11,171 bases of DNA, from positions 1 through 11,171 of the forward strand of contig DASXIW010000042.1 of the NCBI GenBank assembly GCA_036497785.1, written 5' to 3'. Positions within the stretch are counted from its first letter, which is position 1. Each line of letters starts with the position of its first letter. The notes below the pieces were generated by a model, which saw only the letters and a program-made list of their open reading frames with translations, ran no database searches and was not told the DNA's origin. The DNA is from DASXIW01 sp036497785. GTDB lineage: Bacteria; Pseudomonadota; Alphaproteobacteria; Acetobacterales; Acetobacteraceae. The position numbers and the translations under genes are program-made. This document shows, piece after piece, positions 7,358 through 11,171 of this stretch.

Positions 7358-8560
7358 ATGCCGGCTCTCGCCCAGCGGCTTTCGCGCGTACAGGTCGCGG
7401 CCACCGTCGCCATGACCATCAAGGCCCGCGCGCTGCGCGAGGCCGGCGTCAATGTCATCCAACTCACCATCGGCGAGCCGGATTTCGCCTCGCCCTTGCA
7501 TGCCATCGAGGCCGGATACCAGGCCGCCCTGGCCGGCGAGACGAAATACACCCCCCAGGACGGCACGAACCGCCTGAAAGAAGCGGTGCAGCGCAAGTTC
7601 AAGCGCGATATCGGCCTGGATTTCGCCATGGACGAGATCATGGTCGGCAATGGCGGCAAGCAGGTCATCTTCGACGCCATGATGGCAACGGTGGACGAAG
7701 GTGACGAAGTGATCGTGCCGGCCCCGTACTGGGGCGCCTACCCGCTCATGACCAAGCTCCTCGGCGGCGAGCCGGTGGTCGTCACCTGCCCGCAAAATAA
7801 CGGCTTCAAGCTGCGGGCGGAGGATCTCGGCGCGGCCATCACCCCGCGCACCAAATGGCTGGTGATGAACCAGCCCAACAACCCGACCGGCGCCGCCTAC
7901 ACCAAGGCCGAATTGCAGGCCCTGGCAGACGTGCTGCTGAAGCATCCGCACGTCTGGATCATGTCCGACGACATGTACGAACATCTCGTCTATGGCGATT
8001 TCGAATTCCACAACTTCGCCACCGTCGAGCCCAGGCTGCGCGACCGCACCCTGATCGTCAGCGGCGTGTCGAAAACCTACGCCATGACCGGCTGGCGCAT
8101 CGGCTTCGGCGCCGGGCCGAAGGGGCTGATCCGCGCCATGGTCAACATGCAGGGCCAGGCGACGGCCGGCGTGTCCAGCGTGGGCCAGGCCGCCGCGGCG
8201 GCTGCGCTGGACGGGCCGCAGGAACTCGTGGCCCGACGCGCCGAACTGTACCGCAAGCGCCGCGACTTGGTGGTCGACGCGCTGGGCGCCATTCCCGGTA
8301 TCTCCTGCCACCGCCCGGAAGGCGCGTTCTATGTATATCCCAACATCGCAGGCTGTCTCGGCCGGGTGACGGCGGGCGGCAAAACGCTGGAATCCGACGA
8401 GGATTTCGCCCTGGCCCTGCTGGACGAGCAACACGTGGCGCTGGTGCACGGCGCGGCCTTCGGCATGAGCCCCTATCTGCGCATCAGCTACGCCACCGAT
8501 GACGCCAGCCTGGAAGAAGCCTGCCGCCGCATCGCCGCCTTCGTGGCCGGCTTCAGGTGA
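7358..8560 (+). CDS. PLP-dependent class I aminotransferase, copy 2 (tandem paralogue)
   Basis: A 400-residue aminotransferase that aligns with the preceding one end to end without gaps. My hand count gives about 210 of 400 identical residues. Catalytic residues are conserved at the same numbers: Trp125, Asn175, Asp204, Tyr207, Lys239 (VSKTYAMTGWRIG), Arg247 and Arg375. Substrate-pocket neighbours differ: PAPYWGAYPL against PSPCWVSYPD at 121-130, NQPNNPTG against NNPCNPTG at 171-178, and ATAGVSSVG against STSNTSSVS at 268-276. This suggests an old duplication with changed substrate preference. The ATG is four bases after the first gene's stop, and the gene's TGA overlaps the GNAT GTG, so the three genes form one operon. 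Confidence 0.9.
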   Translation: MPALAQRLSRVQVAATVAMTIKARALREAGVNVIQLTIGEPDFASPLHAIEAGYQAALAGETKYTPQDGTNRLKEAVQRKFKRDIGLDFAMDEIMVGNGGKQVIFDAMMATVDEGDEVIVPAPYWGAYPLMTKLLGGEPVVVTCPQNNGFKLRAEDLGAAITPRTKWLVMNQPNNPTGAAYTKAELQALADVLLKHPHVWIMSDDMYEHLVYGDFEFHNFATVEPRLRDRTLIVSGVSKTYAMTGWRIGFGAGPKGLIRAMVNMQGQATAGVSSVGQAAAAAALDGPQELVARRAELYRKRRDLVVDALGAIPGISCHRPEGAFYVYPNIAGCLGRVTAGGKTLESDEDFALALLDEQHVALVHGAAFGMSPYLRISYATDDASLEEACRRIAAFVAGFR

Positions 8561-9555
8561 GCGTGCAGCCTGTCCTTCGGGCTGGCCGGGACGATGACGC
8601 GGACGGCTTCATCGCCCTGGTCAGCGCCTGCTGGCGAGACTATCCGGGCTGCGTGATGGATCTGGACGGCGAGGTGCCGGAATTGCGGGCGCTCGCCAGC
8701 CATTTCGCCAACCAGGGCGGCACGCTGCTCGCCGCCGAACAGGAGGGCCGCATCGTCGGCATGGCGGCAACCCGGCCGGCGCAGGACGGCGCCTGGGAGC
8801 TGTGCAAGATGTACGTCGCCGCCGGCCAGCGCGGCCATGGCCTCGCGCATCGTCTGCTGGACGCCGTCGAGGATCATGCGCGGGCCCAGGGTGCGGCGAA
8901 CCTGAAACTATGGACCGATACGCGGTTCGACCGGGCGCATCGCTTTTATGAAAAAAACTCCTTCGTGCGATCCGGCCCGCTGCGCGCGCTGGACGATATC
9001 TCCCACTCCATCGAATTCCCTTATGTGAAGCCGCTGGCCGGCGTACAATTGCTGCGCCTGGACGCAGCCGGCGCCGCCTCGGCGGAAGCACGGCTGACCC
9101 GGATTTTGCAGCGTTGCGTCGAATCCGGCGCCTCCGTGTCCTATCTGCCGCCGGTCGATCCCGCTGTGTTCCGTGCGTTCTGGCGGCGCGTATCCGGGCA
9201 GGTGGCCGCAGGCACGCGCGTGCTGCTGGGCGCCTGGGTGGATGGCGTGCTGGCAGGCACGGCAATGCTCGATCTCGACACGCCATCGAACCAGCCGCAT
9301 CGGGCCGAGGTGAAGAAATTGCTGGTCACCCCCGAAGCCCGCCGGCGCGGCGTCGCGCGCCTGCTCATGCAGCGCATCGAGGCAGAGGCCCAGCAGGCCG
9401 GGCGCAGCCTGCTCACCTTGGATACGCGGGCGGAGGATGCAGGGGACCAGCTCTACCGCTCGCTCCGTTGGACGGAAGCAGGGCGGATTCCAGGCTTCGC
9501 CCTAAACGCCGACCTCACGCCCTGCGACACGCTGATCTTCTGGAAGAACGTCTGA
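8557..9555 (+). CDS. Tandem-domain GNAT family N-acetyltransferase
   Basis: A 332-residue protein with two Gcn5-related acetyltransferase domains. The first (about 5-155) has an acetyl-CoA-binding loop AAGQRGHGLAHRLL (88-101) and the typical C-terminal DRAHRFYEKNSFVRSG (125-140). The second (about 163-332) has VKKLLVTPEARRRGVARLLM (252-271) and DQLYRSLRWTEAGRIPGFAL (297-316). Both P-loop-like Q/RxxGxG/A signatures look functional. It starts with GTG inside the stop of the second aminotransferase (GTGA overlap), so it is translationally coupled; a second in-frame GTG two codons on is an alternative. The acceptor (small molecule or protein) is unknown. Transcription probably ends at the hairpin 45 bases after the stop. 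Confidence 0.88.
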   Translation: MSVQPVLRAGRDDDADGFIALVSACWRDYPGCVMDLDGEVPELRALASHFANQGGTLLAAEQEGRIVGMAATRPAQDGAWELCKMYVAAGQRGHGLAHRLLDAVEDHARAQGAANLKLWTDTRFDRAHRFYEKNSFVRSGPLRALDDISHSIEFPYVKPLAGVQLLRLDAAGAASAEARLTRILQRCVESGASVSYLPPVDPAVFRAFWRRVSGQVAAGTRVLLGAWVDGVLAGTAMLDLDTPSNQPHRAEVKKLLVTPEARRRGVARLLMQRIEAEAQQAGRSLLTLDTRAEDAGDQLYRSLRWTEAGRIPGFALNADLTPCDTLIFWKNV

Positions 9556-9599
9556 GGCGGTGTCGGCAAGCAAAGAAGGCTGAGCTCTGCCCAGGCCCG

Positions 9600-9621
9600 C
9601 AAAGGGGCAGAAGCCCCTTTG
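9600..9621 (+). terminator. Hairpin after the GNAT gene, possible intrinsic terminator
   Basis: A perfect nine-base-pair stem (9600-9608 with 9613-9621, core GGGGC/GCCCC) with an AGAA loop, 45 bases after the GNAT stop. Its descending side ends in TTTG, but there is no real T tract after it, so it may be a weak or Rho-assisted terminator, or simply part of the repeat arm. Confidence 0.5.
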
Positions 9622-9794
9622 ATCCCATGACTCTTAACGGGAGATGCTTCCCTGCCTTGCGCCGCAGGCAAATAAACCTGCCGCCTTTCCCAAGCCGATG
9701 CAGTCGCCGGGTGGCTTTTTGGGCTTCGCCGGCCCGCATCGACATTGGGGCATGCCCCCAAAACCAGCCGCCGCCCCCAAACAGGTAACGAGAT

Positions 9795-9816
9795 CAAAGG
9801 GGCTTCTGCCCCTTTG
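9795..9816 (-). terminator. Mirror-image hairpin in the right repeat arm
   Basis: The same nine-base-pair stem (9795-9803 with 9808-9816), here read on the leftward strand, 76 bases beyond the stop of the secreted-protein gene and downstream of that gene's better terminator at 9862-9883. With its partner it would protect both convergent genes from readthrough. It lacks a T tract. Confidence 0.4.
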
Positions 9817-9861
9817 CGGGTCTGGGCAGAGCCCAGCCTTCTCTTGAGTCTATTGTCAAAC

Positions 9862-9883
9862 CGCCCAGGCCGAAGCCCGGGCG
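9862..9883 (-). terminator. Terminator of the secreted-protein gene, cUUCGg loop
   Basis: On the leftward strand, eight bases after the stop codon, the RNA can form a nine-base-pair stem (9883-9875 with 9870-9862) containing one G-U wobble and closed by a C(UUCG)G tetraloop, an exceptionally stable cap. It is followed by GUUUGACAAU, a short U run. On the opposite strand the wobble becomes an A-C mismatch, so the structure favours the leftward transcript. Confidence 0.68.
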
Positions 9884-9891
9884 ATCAGGCA

Positions 9892-10524
9892 TCAGCCCCG
9901 TATCGGCTGCGGGCTGGGCACTTGCTGGAATCCGGCCGGGATCAGGCGGCTGCCATCGGGCGCGGTGCGCGGCATCGCCGGCTGGTCGCTATCCGGCGAC
10001 GCGGCCGGAATGCTCCGCAGCGGCGACTGCACCATGCCGCCGCAGGCATCGCCCACCTTCTGCACAGCCACCTTCGGCTGGGCGCCATTGCCCGGATAGG
10101 AATAGGTCACGGTCTGGCTGCATCCGCCATTGCCGCTGGAGAACGAGGTGATCACCATCTGGGACGCGCCGGCAGCCAACGTGCCGCCATGCGCGAAGGC
10201 GGCCTGGATCGTCCGCTCGGTCATCGCGTCAAGACCCTGCATGGAGGCCACCATGTCCTGCGAGATACGCTGTATCATCGCTTCCTGCTGGGCGAAAATG
10301 CGGCCGGGATCCATAAACATGTCCCCGTCATCGCCCCAGCCCAGCATCGTTGCTTCCGGCTGCGCGCCGGCAGGCAGCGGCGCGAGCACGCCGATCGGGT
10401 GACCTGCGGCATCATAGACAACCATGCCCGGCATGGGCCTTCCCGCCGGTCCGGCGGCCAGAGCGAATGTGAGGGGGATCGCCGCCAGGGCAGCTCCCAG
10501 CAGCGCGGCACGCGTTTTTCGCAT
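9892..10524 (-). CDS. Small secreted protein of unknown function
   Basis: A 210-residue protein that I do not recognise. It begins with a clear Sec signal peptide (MRKTR, hydrophobic 7-23, likely cleavage after FALA or ALAA at about 23-24). The mature part has a short MVVYDAAGHPIGVLAPLP block (34-51), an acidic GWGDDGDMFMDPGR stretch (62-75), an amphipathic Met/Gln-rich helix region (76-110), and a Gly/Ser region with two cysteines (Cys135, Cys161) that could form a disulfide once exported. The C-terminal 45 residues are Pro-rich and probably disordered. The start at 10524 is set by GGAGG five bases upstream and by the signal peptide directly after it; frames beginning further upstream at 10614 or 10536 are less likely. 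A strong terminator follows. Envelope or extracytoplasmic location is inferred. Confidence 0.75.
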   Translation of the reverse strand: MRKTRAALLGAALAAIPLTFALAAGPAGRPMPGMVVYDAAGHPIGVLAPLPAGAQPEATMLGWGDDGDMFMDPGRIFAQQEAMIQRISQDMVASMQGLDAMTERTIQAAFAHGGTLAAGASQMVITSFSSGNGGCSQTVTYSYPGNGAQPKVAVQKVGDACGGMVQSPLRSIPAASPDSDQPAMPRTAPDGSRLIPAGFQQVPSPQPIRG

Positions 10525-10529
10525 TTGCA

Positions 10530-10534
10530 CCTCC
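10530..10534 (-). promoter_or_regulatory. Ribosome binding site of the secreted-protein gene
   Basis: Reading leftward, GGAGG is followed by five bases and the ATG at 10524-10522. It overlaps an upstream in-frame ATG (10536), which has no such site, and so decides the start. Confidence 0.8.
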
Positions 10535-10576
10535 ATGGCCAGTTGCGCGACACCGCGCAGTTTTGCCCACGCACGG

Positions 10577-10609
10577 GCGGATTTCAGCTTTTTTGTTGAT
10601 GAAATCCGC
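10577..10609. repeat. Perfect 10-bp inverted repeat upstream of the secreted-protein gene
   Basis: GCGGATTTCA (10577-10586) and TGAAATCCGC (10600-10609) are exact reverse complements, separated by a 13-base loop with a T6 run (A6 in the leftward strand). It lies 53-85 bases ahead of the ATG at 10524. A second small hairpin, TGCGCG-ACAC-CGCGCA (10544-10559), sits between it and the start. It could be a leader stem-loop, an operator, or a terminator for whatever once came from the broken DUF3574 gene (stop 28 bases upstream in leftward orientation), though the T run is in the loop and not after the stem. Confidence 0.6.
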
Positions 10610-10636
10610 TTCATTCATTGCACCGCAATCGTCCGG

Positions 10637-11013
10637 TCAGAAGGAGACGCAGGCCCGGTTCTCGACCAGGCCAACCGACTCCTGGTGAAACCGAACCTTG
10701 TACACCTGACGGATGGCAGAGAGCTTCGCCGCCGTCGCCGGCGTGGCTTCGGTAACGATTTCGATGATGGTGGCAGGTTCGGCACCGATCCGCCCGGGGC
10801 CCGGTCGCGCCATTGGCCACTGCCCTCCAACACGGTCAGCCCGTCCGGGAAGCGGGGTGTCACCGATGTCGCAGGGAAGTCTCGCGATGCCGCCTCATCC
10901 ACCTCGCCGCCACCCTTGATCGATTGCCCGAACAAAAGTTGCACCGTCACCGCCGGATCGCCGCCCCACGCGGCACAATCCGGCCGGCGCGCGCAACCGG
11001 ACAGCAGCGTTAG
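10637..11013 (-). pseudogene. DUF3574 lipoprotein gene, truncated and frameshifted
   Basis: The leftward strand encodes most of a DUF3574 protein, but in two frames and without a proper start. The first frame runs from 11013 with LTLLSGCARRPDCAAW, where LSGC is a lipobox (Cys codon 10995-10993), through VQLLFGQSIKGGGEV and TPRFPDGLTVLEGSGQWRDR to about 10801. Homology then continues in the next frame: GPGRIGAEPATIIEIV, then LSAIRQVYKVRFHQESVGL and ENRACVSF, stop TGA at 10639-10637. Loss of one G in the GC-rich run near 10800 explains the shift. Upstream of the lipobox the frame meets the transposase stop at 11020-11022, so the signal-peptide start is gone. DUF3574 proteins are usually small secreted or lipoproteins of unknown function. 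A sequencing error could explain the shift but not the missing 5' end. Confidence 0.78.
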
Positions 11014-11019
11014 GGGCCG

Positions 11020-11171
11020 TCAGGAATCAAACGCTCTGTCTCGATCATTGCAAGGTCGGAGTTTGTAGTTCCATTCGCCATGGAACGCGTCGCGGAACAA
11101 GTTGATGACATCCCTCTCGCAGTCGGGGACCACGATCCCCTTGGGGTAGGCGTTGGTGTCGAGTTCGCAGC
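11020..11171 (-). CDS. Transposase C-terminus, ISAzo13-like (partial, cut by window edge)
   Basis: A frame enters from the right edge (first full codon at 11169) and ends at TGA 11022-11020, giving 49 residues: CELDTNAYPKGIVVPDCERD at the start, then INLFRDAFHGEWNYKLRP, ending RDRAFDS. The pattern of a Y-P-x-G-I/V-x-V segment followed by FH-G/P-EWNY and a basic end matches the C-terminus of ISAzo13-family transposases (Rhodopirellula-type DDE domain). The element's outer end must lie within a few bases of 11013-11019, since DUF3574-like coding sequence follows at once. The terminal repeat and target duplication cannot be defined without the other end. Confidence 0.68.
   Translation of the reverse strand, partial: CELDTNAYPKGIVVPDCERDVINLFRDAFHGEWNYKLRPCNDRDRAFDS

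Larger units (their letters stand above)
9572..9844. repeat. Inverted-repeat element with 53-bp arms
   Basis: The left arm (9572-9624) and the reverse complement of the right arm (9792-9844) match at 50 of 53 bases; a 167-bp spacer lies between. Each arm contains a nine-base-pair hairpin (9600-9621 and 9795-9816), plus a CTGGGC-AGA-GCCCAG hairpin that is perfect in the right arm (9822-9836) and has one mismatch in the left. The spacer has a perfect 12-base palindrome GGGGCATGCCCC (9747-9758) and no credible gene. The whole occupies most of the 336-bp gap between the convergent GNAT and secreted-protein genes. It looks like two inverted copies of a dispersed palindromic intergenic repeat, or a MITE-like element; no flanking direct repeat is obvious. 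Confidence 0.85.

Noticed and set aside
6109..7680. A 523-codon leftward open frame across the first aminotransferase and into the second
   Set aside because: It is antisense to two genes with full catalytic motifs. Its product is His/Gly/Ala-rich low complexity, as expected from a shadow frame in high-GC DNA.
7277..8449. A 390-codon leftward open frame over the second aminotransferase
   Set aside because: It is a shadow frame opposite a well-supported gene, with the same composition as the shadow frame over copy 1 and no recognisable domain.
9453..9847. Several overlapping short frames across the repeat element
   Set aside because: They read through the inverted-repeat arms, giving near-identical peptides from both arms, and have no plausible starts; the region is non-coding.
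10790..10806. Programmed -1 frameshift joining the two halves of DUF3574
   Set aside because: There is no slippery heptamer. The region is a plain GC-rich run, and the gene also lacks its 5' end, so decay or a read error is the simpler reading.
10611..10820. A 69-codon frame within the DUF3574 region as an independent small gene
   Set aside because: It is in the third frame, which carries none of the DUF3574 homology, and has no ribosome site.
1..11171. CRISPR array, toxin-antitoxin pair, restriction system, phage genes, tRNA or rRNA
   Set aside because: I looked for regular direct repeats with spacers, paired small overlapping genes, nuclease or methylase motifs beyond Tam/TrmO, and tRNA-like cloverleaf ends, and found none I could support.

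Overview
The window is high-GC DNA in which almost every long antisense frame is open, as expected from strong G/C preference at third codon positions. Gene content (Tam, a short TrmO, PotH/PotI-type permeases, a DUF1194 protein, a DUF3574 lipoprotein) and the intergenic GGGCAGAGCCC / GGGGC-GCCCC hairpin elements fit an alphaproteobacterium, most likely of the Rhodospirillales/Acetobacteraceae. The taxonomic call is inference; there is no rRNA or other marker here.

Layout, left to right. Positions 1-137 are the 3' end of a transposase (IS630-like). Next comes a leftward three-gene run, 3530 to 146: a 674-residue AI-2E-family membrane transporter with an unusual C-terminal extension, trmO (tRNA t6A37 methylation) and tam (trans-aconitate methyltransferase). 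From a 166-bp divergent spacer, a rightward unit starts at 3697: an exported DUF1194 (VWA-type) protein translationally coupled to two PotH- and PotI-like ABC permeases. No ATPase and no classical solute-binding protein lies in the window. A second rightward unit (6151-9555) holds two equal-length tandem class I aminotransferases and a double-domain GNAT acetyltransferase, with 4-nt spacing or overlap between genes.

After the GNAT gene comes a 336-bp non-coding stretch (9556-9891). It carries a 273-bp inverted-repeat element with near-identical 53-bp arms, each containing its own hairpin, and then a cUUCGg-capped terminator for the opposing gene. That gene (10524 to 9892) encodes a small secreted protein I do not recognise. 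Upstream of it is a doubly broken DUF3574 lipoprotein gene: its signal-peptide start is lost at the edge of an ISAzo13-like element whose transposase 3' end fills 11020-11171, and it has a one-base frameshift near 10801.

The window is therefore a housekeeping/accessory segment with insertion-sequence remains at both ends. I see no defence system, CRISPR array, toxin-antitoxin pair, integrase, tRNA or rRNA. The best candidates for something under-described are the transporter with a B12-binding-like tail, the DUF1194-permease cassette and the long inverted-repeat element.
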